Both the position numbers and the translations under genes were made by a program. From contig CAMKOE010000001.1 in assembly GCA_946414395.1 (NCBI GenBank), positions 124,001 to 188,000 on the forward strand: a stretch of 64,000 bases of DNA. The letters are read 5' to 3'. Below are positions 51,559-60,886 of this stretch, in pieces (within the stretch, counting starts at the first letter, position 1; every line of letters starts with the position of its first letter). Below the pieces are notes generated by a model. It saw only the letters and a list, made by a program, of their open reading frames with translations. It ran no database searches and was not told the origin of the DNA. The DNA comes from an uncultured Porphyromonadaceae bacterium (lineage in GTDB: Bacteria; Bacteroidota; Bacteroidia; Bacteroidales; Muribaculaceae).

Positions 51559-54128
51559 TTGTCCAGGTTGTTAATGACCTTGATTAACTGCTCTCCCAAG
51601 CCGATGGTATAGCCCTGAGAGCAGAAGACCACCCGGTTGAAGGTGTCGGCCAGGATGAACAAGGGCAATTGGGTCTCGCTCTGTAATTTCATTTCCTGGG
51701 CAATCTGGCGGCGAATGCTGCCGTCGGTATCGATGCCATAGACAATGTTGTGAGGCAGGTTGCCGTAATTCTCCTGCTGGAATTTACGGGCCTCGACCTC
51801 GTTCTCAAAAAGGAGAACTAAAGGCCGTCCCCACTTGTCAAGGGCCTTATTCATCTTGGCAATGTCACGAATGGCATGATTGGTCGGTTCTTGACCCACA
51901 CCCAGAACACCCACGACGAAATAACCACGACCTGTTTGGGAAAGAATGCTCACCTCGTCGTTGCCGACAGGCTGCATGTCACGCGAGAGCAGTTGGAACT
52001 TGGATTCTGAGTTAAAGTTGCCGATCACTGCCACAATGTCATCACTCTGCCGCATGGTCAGATTGATGATTGTGGTTTCGCCAGGCTTGACAGTGAAGAT
52101 GCGATTGGCGACCAGCACTTTGCCGCTGGCGGCGCGTGTTCCACTGGTCAGCATATAGGTGCCGGCATCCAGCGTGGTGCCATTCTGGAATGTGTTGCTC
52201 CATGACGAGCCTTCCTCCAGGCCTGAATCACCCTCGTCATAATTCAGTAGTTGCGTTGTGCCATCGTCCAGGATGCGCGACAGGGAGAAGTGGTGATAGT
52301 ACTTGGGATCGTCAAGGGCTGGAGTGGGGGTATAACGCAGTTTCAGCGTGCCTGTCAAGGCATTCTGCTGCTCTACAGCCTCGAAATTCACATCTTGCCA
52401 ATCATCACCACTGCGATAGTGGACCTTGCCGGTGACAGGATCCATGCGCGACTCGATGTCGAGCGAGCGGGCCAGATCAACAAAGAAGATGTCGCGTCCC
52501 CGATTGTCGGCGACACGGGAGCGCCACACGCCCATCGGCGTCTGAGCAATGTGCAGGGCATTCTCTTCGGGACGGATGTCGATGTGGTCACGCACCCAGG
52601 CGACCAGCAGCGACGGGTCGGCTTGGAATCGGGCGACGGTCGCAGCATCAAACGCATCCTGCAATTCCTGCTTGAACGGCGAGGTAATCATTTCATACTC
52701 CACGCGTTGCGACAATTGACTGCTGCGAGCATTGAACGCATCATCGAGGATAGCCATCGGCACGTCACGCATGTCCTTGTCATTAAGTCCGTTGAGGACT
52801 CCGATTGCGCGGTCCAGATTATCCTTGTGTTTGTCCAGGAACTCCAGGATCACACTCCAATTGCCTCGCGCCTTGACAAGGTAATCGGTAGCGGACGGGT
52901 ACAACTGCTGCGCACGGTCACGGGTGATGAATGTGGATTCGTAGGCCTTGCGGATAGAGTCTTCACGGGAAAAACGAGCCTTATTGGCCGCCGCTTTTTC
53001 GGGTGTGACTTTGGGCATGTTGGCTTTTTCTACTGGCGGAACGATGTCAAATGTTTCATAGGTGGGTCCGCTCTTGAGCGAATTGTTGCGTGTGAGCATG
53101 ATATCGACGCTGCCGTCTTTTCCAAAGGAGACCTTGCGGTAACCATACCACCCGTCCTTGCTGGCCCACACGAGCATGTCGCCTTTTCCAGCGGTCAGCG
53201 AAGTTTTGCCCTGGCTGTCGGTATATTTGGTCGCGGCAGGGTAGAACTCACCATAATTATAGATGCGGAACTCGACACGTGCCCCGTTGACGGGCTTGCC
53301 ACCCTTGTCAAATACCTGTACCTGGACAGAGGCTGTCGCGGCGTAATTGCTGATGAGGTTGATCTCGGTAAAGTTGCGGGTGCGCAACATGACCTCCTCG
53401 GGGCCCTTATAGTCACCGAATGCGCGGGTGTGCATCAGCAGTGCTCTGGAAGCCGGGGCATTGAACCATCCCAGGTCCAGCACGGCTTCGGGCTCACAGG
53501 CGCCCATGAAGTGCCACTGGCCGTCGGCCCACGCCTCAACCCAGGCATGATTGTCGTCGGTATGTGCCCAGCGAGGGGTATATACCTGACGAGCGGGGAT
53601 GCCGATAGAGCGGAGGGCTGCAACGGTGAATGTGGATTCTTCGCCACAACGTCCTATTGCGGTCTTCATGCAAGCCAGAGGCGACAACGTGCGGGCATCG
53701 CTCGGCTGATAGGTCACATGCTCGTGGCACCAGTGGTTGACCTCGAGGATAGCCTCCTCCATGCTCATGCCCTGGACACGCTCTTTCAATTCCTTGAAGA
53801 AAACGGGTCGTGACATGTCCAGTGCCTCATTATTGACGCGCAATGGCAACACAAAGTGATTGAACAACAGTTCAGGAACCTTTTTGCCCCAGGGCATCTG
53901 ATCCCGGGCTTCAAAGGTTGCGCGGACGTTATCCAGATGGAATTGAAGCGAATAGTCGGTGACATCAGCAAGTGGCATATAAGCATACAGGAACCGCAGC
54001 GCCTGCATCTCTTGTTCGTTCACGTCAAGCCCGCTGAAGTCAGGGTTCCTCAACTCCTCGACTGTCGCTGCCATCGACACGGTTGATACCGACAGCACAG
54101 CCATTAACAGCATAAATATCTTCTTCAT
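51555..54128 (-). CDS. Exported transglutaminase-like protein with C-terminal thioredoxin-like region
   Basis: 857 residues with a signal peptide (about 1-20). The transglutaminase core (about 120-215) has the triad Cys 161 (GRCGEES), His 194 (DDNHAWVEAW) and Asp 202. A carboxypeptidase-regulatory or Ig-like beta module follows (about 268-350, VQVFDKGGKPVNGARVEFRIYNYG). The middle (about 390-560) is helical and the end (about 720-857) resembles a thioredoxin-like domain without a visible CxxC (LPLFILADTFNRVVFCSQGY). Related proteins act as peptidases or crosslinking enzymes; the absence of Cys-x-x-Cys argues against redox activity. It is first in the transcript with hydE. Confidence 0.82.
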   Translation of the reverse strand: MKKIFMLLMAVLSVSTVSMAATVEELRNPDFSGLDVNEQEMQALRFLYAYMPLADVTDYSLQFHLDNVRATFEARDQMPWGKKVPELLFNHFVLPLRVNNEALDMSRPVFFKELKERVQGMSMEEAILEVNHWCHEHVTYQPSDARTLSPLACMKTAIGRCGEESTFTVAALRSIGIPARQVYTPRWAHTDDNHAWVEAWADGQWHFMGACEPEAVLDLGWFNAPASRALLMHTRAFGDYKGPEEVMLRTRNFTEINLISNYAATASVQVQVFDKGGKPVNGARVEFRIYNYGEFYPAATKYTDSQGKTSLTAGKGDMLVWASKDGWYGYRKVSFGKDGSVDIMLTRNNSLKSGPTYETFDIVPPVEKANMPKVTPEKAAANKARFSREDSIRKAYESTFITRDRAQQLYPSATDYLVKARGNWSVILEFLDKHKDNLDRAIGVLNGLNDKDMRDVPMAILDDAFNARSSQLSQRVEYEMITSPFKQELQDAFDAATVARFQADPSLLVAWVRDHIDIRPEENALHIAQTPMGVWRSRVADNRGRDIFFVDLARSLDIESRMDPVTGKVHYRSGDDWQDVNFEAVEQQNALTGTLKLRYTPTPALDDPKYYHHFSLSRILDDGTTQLLNYDEGDSGLEEGSSWSNTFQNGTTLDAGTYMLTSGTRAASGKVLVANRIFTVKPGETTIINLTMRQSDDIVAVIGNFNSESKFQLLSRDMQPVGNDEVSILSQTGRGYFVVGVLGVGQEPTNHAIRDIAKMNKALDKWGRPLVLLFENEVEARKFQQENYGNLPHNIVYGIDTDGSIRRQIAQEMKLQSETQLPLFILADTFNRVVFCSQGYTIGLGEQLIKVINNLDK

Positions 54129-54156
54129 CAGATTATTCCATTTTGATTCTATCCCA

Positions 54157-54164
54157 CAAAATTA
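54157..54164 (-). promoter_or_regulatory. -7 box of the transglutaminase-hydE transcript
   Basis: Minus-strand TAATTTTG matches TAnnTTTG, 28 nt before the start codon at 54128. Confidence 0.5.
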
Positions 54165-54241
54165 ATATAAACTATTGAGTTCTCATTTCTAATAATGCTT
54201 AAAACTTAGAGCCAGAGGCCGAAAAACTGGAAAAAAATGGT

Positions 54242-54249
54242 TACCTTTG
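54242..54249 (+). promoter_or_regulatory. -7 box of lepA
   Basis: TACCTTTG matches TAnnTTTG, 35 nt before ATG 54285. It is divergent from the minus-strand promoter above. Confidence 0.5.
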
Positions 54250-54284
54250 CACTCTTGTAACAAGAATACGACAACTAGACTGGA

Positions 54285-56072
54285 ATGAAGACAATACGCA
54301 ACTTCTGCATCGTGGCACACATCGACCACGGCAAGAGCACGCTCGCCGACCGCCTGCTCGAGTTCACCAACACCGTCGCTGGCAAGGACATGCAGGCCCA
54401 GGTGCTTGATGACATGGACCTGGAACGTGAGCGTGGCATCACCATCAAGAGCCATGCGATCCAGATGGACTATATGAAAGATGGCACAAAATTCACGCTC
54501 AACCTGATTGATACCCCGGGACATGTGGACTTCTCCTATGAGGTGTCTCGATCGATTGCGGCATGCGAGGGTGCATTGCTGGTAGTGGATGCCACACAGG
54601 GTGTGCAGGCCCAGACAATCAGCAACCTGTATATGGCGATTGACAACGGGCTCGAGATTATTCCCGTTATCAACAAGATTGACATGGACAGTGCTCACCC
54701 CGATGAGGTCGAAGACGAGATTGTGGAATTGCTAGGTTGTGACCCCAGTGACATCATCCGTTGCAGTGCCCGCACCGGTGAAGGTGTGCCGGCCATCCTT
54801 GATGCTATTGTTGACCGCATTCCCGCCCCCGAAGGTGACCCCGAGGCTCCGTTGCAGGCGCTGATTTTTGACTCGGTATTCAATTCATTCCGTGGCATTA
54901 TTGTTTATTTCAAGATATTGAACGGTTCGATTGCCAAGGGCGACTTCGTCAAGTTTGTCAACACCGAGAAGGAGTATAACATCGACGAATTGGGTGTGCT
55001 CAAACTTCGCCAGCATCCCTGTGATCGGTTATCGGCCGGCAATGTGGGTTACATCATTTCAGGTATCAAGAATTCGACCGAGGTGCGCGTGGGCGATACC
55101 ATCACCCATGTGCAGCGCCCGTGTGATAGTGCGATCGAGGGTTTCCAGGAAGTGAAACCGATGGTGTTTGCCGGCGTTTATCCTATAGATCCTGAGGACT
55201 TTGAGAACCTGCGTGCCTCGCTCGAGAAACTGCAACTCAACGATGCAGCATTGACGTTCACGCCCGAGTCCTCGGTAGCCCTGGGATTCGGTTTCCGTTG
55301 CGGATTCCTGGGACTGCTTCACATGGAGATCGTCCAGGAACGCTTGAGCCGCGAGTTCAACATGGAGGTTATCACCACTGTGCCTAACGTTTCCTACAAG
55401 GTATATGACAAGAAAGGCGGATTGACCGAGGTGCACAACCCAGCCGGACTGCCCGATATCGCCATCATTGAGAAAATTGAGGAGCCCTACATCCGCGCTT
55501 CAATCATTACCCAGAGTGAATACATGGGGCCGATTATCACCCTGTGCCTGTCCAAGCGCGGCGAATTGGCCAAGCAGGAGTACATCTCGGGCAACCGTCT
55601 GGAACTCACCTTCGACATCCCCCTGGGCGAGATTGTCATCGATTTCTATGACAAGTTGAAGAGCATCAGCAAGGGCTATGCCTCGTTTGATTACTTTATC
55701 AATGGTTACCGCGAGTCAAAACTCATCAAGTTGGACATCCTGCTGAATGGCCAGCCGGTCGATGCCTTGAGCACGTTGACCCATGTTGACAATGCTGTGT
55801 CGCTGGGCCGCCGCATGTGTGAGAAACTCAAGGAACTGATTCCGCGCCAGCAGTATGATATCGCCATCCAGGCTGCCATCGGTGCCAAGATTATCGCCCG
55901 CGAAACCGTCAAGCAGGTGCGCAAGGATGTGACTGCCAAGTGCTATGGCGGTGACGTGAGCCGCAAGCGCAAACTGCTCGAGAAACAAAAGGCCGGTAAA
56001 AAACGCATGAAACAGATTGGCACGGTGCAGGTGCCCCAGAAGGCGTTCCTCGCGGTGCTCAAACTGGATTAA
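54285..56072 (+). CDS. lepA: Elongation factor 4 (LepA)
   Basis: 595 residues, standard length. The GTPase domain shows [16 protein letters not shown] (G1), RGITIKS (switch), DTPGHVDF (G3) and NKIDM (G4). EF-G-like domains II, III and V follow, and the unique C-terminal LepA domain starts near residue 490 ([21 protein letters not shown]) and ends with [24 protein letters not shown]. It back-translocates or remodels stalled ribosomes and binds GTP. It probably heads a transcript with the helicase gene 38 nt downstream. A promoter box and divergent gene lie upstream. Confidence 0.96.
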   Translation: MKTIRNFCIVAHIDHGKSTLADRLLEFTNTVAGKDMQAQVLDDMDLERERGITIKSHAIQMDYMKDGTKFTLNLIDTPGHVDFSYEVSRSIAACEGALLVVDATQGVQAQTISNLYMAIDNGLEIIPVINKIDMDSAHPDEVEDEIVELLGCDPSDIIRCSARTGEGVPAILDAIVDRIPAPEGDPEAPLQALIFDSVFNSFRGIIVYFKILNGSIAKGDFVKFVNTEKEYNIDELGVLKLRQHPCDRLSAGNVGYIISGIKNSTEVRVGDTITHVQRPCDSAIEGFQEVKPMVFAGVYPIDPEDFENLRASLEKLQLNDAALTFTPESSVALGFGFRCGFLGLLHMEIVQERLSREFNMEVITTVPNVSYKVYDKKGGLTEVHNPAGLPDIAIIEKIEEPYIRASIITQSEYMGPIITLCLSKRGELAKQEYISGNRLELTFDIPLGEIVIDFYDKLKSISKGYASFDYFINGYRESKLIKLDILLNGQPVDALSTLTHVDNAVSLGRRMCEKLKELIPRQQYDIAIQAAIGAKIIARETVKQVRKDVTAKCYGGDVSRKRKLLEKQKAGKKRMKQIGTVQVPQKAFLAVLKLD

Positions 56073-56110
56073 GTCATCAAAATACAGCAATGCGATAGGG
56101 TAGGGATGCT

Positions 56111-58201
56111 ATGGCAGAAAACGATTTGAGCCATATTGACCTGGACAACCCTGAATTTCAGGATGCTTGGAGCGTGATTACACGCACCAACCGTTCGGTG
56201 TTCCTCACGGGAAAAGCCGGGACAGGCAAGAGCACATTCCTGAAATACATCTGTGCCAACACCAAGAAGAAACACATCGTGCTGGCACCGACTGGCATCG
56301 CTGCCGTCAATGTTGGAGGCCAGACGATGCACTCCTTCTTCAAAATCCCGTTCAAGCCGCTGTTGCCCGATGATCCCGATATAGCAAATATCACCCGCTT
56401 GCGCAAAATGCTGCGGTACACCAAGGAGAAAGTCAAACTCATACGCGAACTCGACTTGATCATTATTGATGAGATTTCTATGGTCAGGGCCGACGTGATT
56501 GACTTTGTGGACAGGGTGCTGCGTGTGTATTCCGGTAACATGCGGGAACCCTTCGGCGGCAAGCAATTGCTGCTTGTGGGCGACATTTTCCAGTTGGAAC
56601 CTGTCGTGACCCATGACATGCGCGACATCCTGCGCAGGTACTATAAGAATTTCTTTTTCTTTAATGCACGTGCATTTGCTCAAATCAATTTGGTCTCAGT
56701 TGAATTAAAAAAGATCTACCGCCAGACCGATAGTGACTTCATCTCGCTGCTGGACCGTGTGCGAGTCAATCGTGCTACCAGCAACGACATCGCGCGGTTG
56801 AACCAGCGCTGCAATCCTGATTATCAGGAAGTCAACGAGACTTTTGCCATCACGCTGGCCACACGACGAGATACTGTTGATGCCATCAACGACGAGCACA
56901 TGCAGGCACTCAAGACCCCGGAATATACCTATCATGGCCGAATTGAAGGTGATTTTCCCGAAAACAGTCTCCCGACGGCATTACGCCTGGTCCTCAAGGA
57001 AGGGGCCCAGGTCATTTTCATCCGCAATGATAAGGAGGGCCGCTGGTATAATGGGACCATCGGCAAGGTGACTAGATTGAATGATGATCAAGTGTATGTT
57101 ACTCTCGAGAATGGTGAAGAGATGGATGTATTGCCCGAAATCTGGGAAAACATGCAATACACCTACAATGAAAAAGAGAAAAAGGTAGAAGAGAAGGTCT
57201 TGGGTACCTTCATGCAGATTCCCATCAAGCCAGCATGGGCTCTCACTGTTCACAAGAGCCAGGGCCTCACTTTCAATCATGTCGTGATTGACTTTGTGGG
57301 CGGGGCTTTTACGGGTGGACAGACCTATGTGGCGCTGTCGCGTTGCACATCGATGGAGGGCATCACCTTGCTCAAGCCATTGAGCGAACGGGATATCATC
57401 GTCAATATGGCGGTAGTGGATTTCAGCAGGCAGTTCAACGACCGGCAGATGCTCAACGACGCTATGGAACAGGAACGCGCCAACCAGTTGTATCGCCGCG
57501 CAGTCCATGCGTTTGACCATCAAGAGTTTGAAGAATGTGTCAAATGCTTCACCCAGGCGATGAAGATTAAAGATAACATTCAGGATGAGGCTGTCAAGCG
57601 ACTGATTTCCAAAAAATTGAATTCGTTCAAGAAACAGGCAAGAACTATTGAGCGTCTAGAGCAAGTCATTGATAGTCAGCAAAAACTGCTCCGTGAACTC
57701 GCCCTTGAGTATGCTTCGATGGGGGACCAGGCACTGTCCATCAATGAGCAAAGTGGAGTAGTGGGCGAGGGGAGCATCCACTATGGCAAGCGGCTTGACG
57801 ACATCGCAATCCGTTCGGCATTAGCCAATTACAATAAGGCATTACGCATTGCACCCGACTGTATCGAGGCGATGATAGGCAAGGCAAAATTAATGATGAT
57901 TATAGATCAGTTGGAAAATGCCGAGGTGGAATTGAAAAAGGCTCTCGAGATAGACAAGAATAACTATGATGCGCACATGACCATGGGTGAACTGATGGAA
58001 CTGTTAAAAGACATTCCCGAAGCCATCAAGTCTTATAAAAGAGCGGCTAAATCAGACAAGAAGCGCCCCGAACCCCATGAACGCCTCCATGAGATTTACC
58101 TTAACATTGGGTTTGAAGATCTGGCTGATGGGGAAAAAGAAACAGCCAACCGGCTGAGAAAAGCCCTCTACAAGAAAACCTCAACCAAGCGAAAAAAATA
58201 A
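56111..58201 (+). CDS. PIF1-like AAA ATPase/helicase with C-terminal TPR region
   Basis: 696 residues. The first 435 or so residues are a superfamily 1 helicase core: Walker A FLTGKAGTGKSTFLKY (about 31-46), APTGIAAVNVGGQT, Walker B LIIIDEISMV, GDIFQLEPV and the late motif ALTVHKSQGLTFNHVVIDF and YVALSRCTS, matching PIF1/RecD2-type enzymes. From about 460 the chain is helical with tetratricopeptide-like units, such as YRRAVHAFDHQEFEECVKCF and ALANYNKALRIAPDCIEAMIGK, ending in a Lys-rich tail. PIF1-family helicases unwind 5'-3' DNA and resolve G-quadruplex or replication obstacles. The TPR part suggests docking to a partner. It follows lepA by 38 nt. Confidence 0.88.
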   Translation: MAENDLSHIDLDNPEFQDAWSVITRTNRSVFLTGKAGTGKSTFLKYICANTKKKHIVLAPTGIAAVNVGGQTMHSFFKIPFKPLLPDDPDIANITRLRKMLRYTKEKVKLIRELDLIIIDEISMVRADVIDFVDRVLRVYSGNMREPFGGKQLLLVGDIFQLEPVVTHDMRDILRRYYKNFFFFNARAFAQINLVSVELKKIYRQTDSDFISLLDRVRVNRATSNDIARLNQRCNPDYQEVNETFAITLATRRDTVDAINDEHMQALKTPEYTYHGRIEGDFPENSLPTALRLVLKEGAQVIFIRNDKEGRWYNGTIGKVTRLNDDQVYVTLENGEEMDVLPEIWENMQYTYNEKEKKVEEKVLGTFMQIPIKPAWALTVHKSQGLTFNHVVIDFVGGAFTGGQTYVALSRCTSMEGITLLKPLSERDIIVNMAVVDFSRQFNDRQMLNDAMEQERANQLYRRAVHAFDHQEFEECVKCFTQAMKIKDNIQDEAVKRLISKKLNSFKKQARTIERLEQVIDSQQKLLRELALEYASMGDQALSINEQSGVVGEGSIHYGKRLDDIAIRSALANYNKALRIAPDCIEAMIGKAKLMMIIDQLENAEVELKKALEIDKNNYDAHMTMGELMELLKDIPEAIKSYKRAAKSDKKRPEPHERLHEIYLNIGFEDLADGEKETANRLRKALYKKTSTKRKK

Positions 58202-58339
58202 GTCTTCAAACTTACTGTCTGTTTATAATACATCATTAAAAATGATCTTCCCAAATTATCGGGATTGTCGTCATGGGGTGGCAAAAGGTAAAATTGCTTT
58301 TGCTTATTTTACATAATATCAATATTTATCTTTTTAGGG

Positions 58340-58513
58340 ATGTCTCCAGAATACATAGAGTTAACCGTAAATGATGCCTCATTTCCCGATCAACATAAAG
58401 AAATTCATGGATTTTTAAATCTCAGCAAGTTGAGTATCGAGTTAATGATCCACTATTCGGCACATAGTCAATATGATAAGCGATTTGTTGCCATGTATAG
58501 ATTCGATTGCTGA
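58340..58513 (+). CDS. Possible small protein, unknown
   Basis: A 57-codon frame from ATG to TGA lies inside the AT-rich island, too short to be proven by length. Its codons are AT-rich, unlike all neighbouring genes, and the protein is acidic near the front and ends in MYRFDC. A near -7 box (TATCTTTT, 58327-58334) lies just upstream, with TTTG at 58299-58302 as a loose -33. I do not recognise the family. It may be a remnant or a chance frame in AT-rich DNA. Confidence 0.25.
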   Translation: MSPEYIELTVNDASFPDQHKEIHGFLNLSKLSIELMIHYSAHSQYDKRFVAMYRFDC

Positions 58514-59082
58514 AAACTTCAGATATTTGATTCGATTACATTCTCACAGATATTTCATCACTAAAATGAGATTCTCCATTTCTATAAAAAAATTATTGCT
58601 CTTATCTTGACGATTTCTTGATCGATGACACACAGTATCTCAAGTAATGATTTAAAATACATGAGTTCAATGCTTAGCAAGCATCAAGAGATAGTCCTTA
58701 TAATTTATTATACTAGATAGTAAAACAATAATTCACATGTATTACAGTAGATTAAACGATATACCTTTTAGTAAATATTTAATTAATAATTAGCGATTGA
58801 TTGAAATCCTAGAAATTCTGTTAGCATGATTGGCCGACTAATACAAATATTCGCCATAATTAAACAAAATTATCAATCCTCAATTCATTGTTATTTAGAT
58901 ATTTAAAACTACAATTTTAAACAAAATATTTATATAACTATTTGCATGATAATTTCCTCAAAAACAAAGCCTTATCAATCATCATGATTAAGACCTCACT
59001 CATTTAATGTGACCACTGTACATTTATCTTTAAAAACAGCCAATATGTCTATTCTTGTGTTACAAAACCGATGTTTTTTATG

Positions 59083-59090
59083 TAATTTTG
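59083..59090 (+). promoter_or_regulatory. -7 box of the ABC exporter operon
   Basis: TAATTTTG matches TAnnTTTG, 29 nt before ATG 59120. Confidence 0.5.
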
Positions 59091-59119
59091 TGGCAATATT
59101 CTCAATCATCTAATCAATA

Positions 59120-60886
59120 ATGTTAAAAATCTTGCTCCAACAAGTCAAGCAGTATAAGACGGCATCACTATTGGCGCCCGTTTTCATCATGCTTGAAGTC
59201 GTGCTTGACGTGCTCATCCCCTATGTGACCGCCAAACTCATCGACAACGGCATCAGTGCGGGACACATGCCCAGCGTGTACAAGTACGGCCTCATCATGC
59301 TCGTCATGGCATTCCTCAGCATGATGGCCGCAATCTTGGCAGGCAAATATGCGTCCTATGCTTCGTCTGGCTTTGCCTGCAACCTGCGCGATGCCATGTA
59401 CAAGAACATCCAGCGGTTCGCATTCAGTGACATCGACAAGTATAGCACATCAGGCCTTGTGACCCGCATGACGACCGATGTCACCAACCTGCAGAACGCA
59501 TACCAGCAGATTATCCGCACGTCGGTTCGCGCACCGTTCAACCTGTTGTCCAGTATCGTGATGTGCTTTGTCATCAGTCCGCAATTGAGTCTCATCTTCA
59601 TCATTGCCAGCATAGTGCTGGGAGTTATTTTGGCGCTGATTATCACTAAGGTGTCCAAGATGTTTGCTCTGGTCTTCAAGCAATATGACGTGCTGAATGG
59701 TGTCGTACAGGAAAATGTGTCGGGCATTCGCGTTGTCAAGGCATTTGTTCGCGAGGACTTCGAGAAAGACAAGTTCTGGCAAGCATCCAAGCGGCTCTAT
59801 GACCTCAACGTCAAGGCCGAGAGTCTGATGGCACTCAATAGTCCGGTGATGAACATGGTCGTCTATGGTTGCATCATCGCCATTTCATGGTTTGGAGCCC
59901 AATTTGTTGTGGGCGGCAGCCTCACAACAGGCCAATTGACCTCGTTGTTCACCTATGTGATGACCATCCTGTCCTCGCTGATGATGCTGAGCATGATTTT
60001 TGTAATCATTACTCAAAGTATCGCCAGTGGACAGCGTGTCACACAGGTGATTACCGAAGAGCCTGATATTGTCAACCCGGATCAAGCCGATACCGTCATT
60101 CCTGATGGTAGCATCGATTTCAACCATGTCTATTTTGCCTATAAGGGCGGTAGCGGCGAGTATGCACTCAACGACATTGATTTGCACATCCACAGCGGCG
60201 AGTCCATCGGCGTGATTGGCGGTACAGGTAGTGGCAAGTCATCCCTTATTAATATGGTAAGCCGCCTGTATGACGCCTCCAAGGGGAGCGTGATGATCGG
60301 CGGCAAAGATGTGAAGACCTACGACCTGGAGACCCTGCGCAACAACGTGTCGGTCGTGCTGCAAAAGAATGTCCTCTTCTCGGGGACAATTCTCGACAAC
60401 CTGCGCTGGGGAGACGATAGCGCTACCCTCGAGCAGTGTCGTGAGGCGTGCCGTGTGGCCAGCGCCGACGAATTCATCATGGATATGCCCGACGGCTATG
60501 AGACCCGCATCGAACAAGGTGGAGCCAATGTCTCGGGAGGCCAAAAGCAGCGCCTGTGTATCGCCCGCGCCCTCTTGAAGAGGCCCAAGGTCATGGTGCT
60601 GGACGACAGCACTAGCGCCTGTGACAACACGACTGATGCCCGCATCCGCGCCGCATTGCGTGACAACTTGCCCGACATGACCAAACTCATCATCTCGCAA
60701 CGCATCAGCAGCATCAGGGACTGTGACCGTATCCTGGTACTCGATGACGGCAAGATGGCTGGATTTGATACCCACGATAACCTGCTGCAATCCTGCCAGA
60801 TATACAAAGAAATCTGTGCGATACAAGAAGAGGCCGGCGGGGACTTTGACAAACCCATTAATGACAGAAAGGAGGTCCATCAATGA
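59120..60886 (+). CDS. ABC exporter subunit with degenerate ATP site
   Basis: 588 residues, a half-transporter: six transmembrane helices (about 20-315) and a C-terminal ATPase. Walker A is GGTGSGKSS (about 367-375), the signature is VSGGQKQ (471-477), and Walker B is VMVLDDSTSA, in which the catalytic Glu is Asp 496. The switch His is replaced by Gln 527 (ISQRIS). These two changes define the degenerate member of heterodimeric exporters such as TM287/288 or BmrC/D. It overlaps the next subunit by four nt (ATGA), so both are made together. Substrates are typically drugs, lipids or peptides; none can be specified here. Confidence 0.9.
   Translation: MLKILLQQVKQYKTASLLAPVFIMLEVVLDVLIPYVTAKLIDNGISAGHMPSVYKYGLIMLVMAFLSMMAAILAGKYASYASSGFACNLRDAMYKNIQRFAFSDIDKYSTSGLVTRMTTDVTNLQNAYQQIIRTSVRAPFNLLSSIVMCFVISPQLSLIFIIASIVLGVILALIITKVSKMFALVFKQYDVLNGVVQENVSGIRVVKAFVREDFEKDKFWQASKRLYDLNVKAESLMALNSPVMNMVVYGCIIAISWFGAQFVVGGSLTTGQLTSLFTYVMTILSSLMMLSMIFVIITQSIASGQRVTQVITEEPDIVNPDQADTVIPDGSIDFNHVYFAYKGGSGEYALNDIDLHIHSGESIGVIGGTGSGKSSLINMVSRLYDASKGSVMIGGKDVKTYDLETLRNNVSVVLQKNVLFSGTILDNLRWGDDSATLEQCREACRVASADEFIMDMPDGYETRIEQGGANVSGGQKQRLCIARALLKRPKVMVLDDSTSACDNTTDARIRAALRDNLPDMTKLIISQRISSIRDCDRILVLDDGKMAGFDTHDNLLQSCQIYKEICAIQEEAGGDFDKPINDRKEVHQ

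Larger units (their letters stand above)
58202..59119. other. AT-rich, gene-poor island
   Basis: About 918 nt that are visibly much richer in A and T than the flanking genes. It carries one open frame of 57 codons (58340-58513), a hairpin ATGCTT/AAGCAT (58670-58684) and, at 58566, an ATG followed by Lys-Lys-Leu-Leu-Leu-Leu that stops at 14 codons like a broken signal peptide. No RNA gene or insertion sequence was recognised. The final part carries the exporter promoter. Confidence 0.6.
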
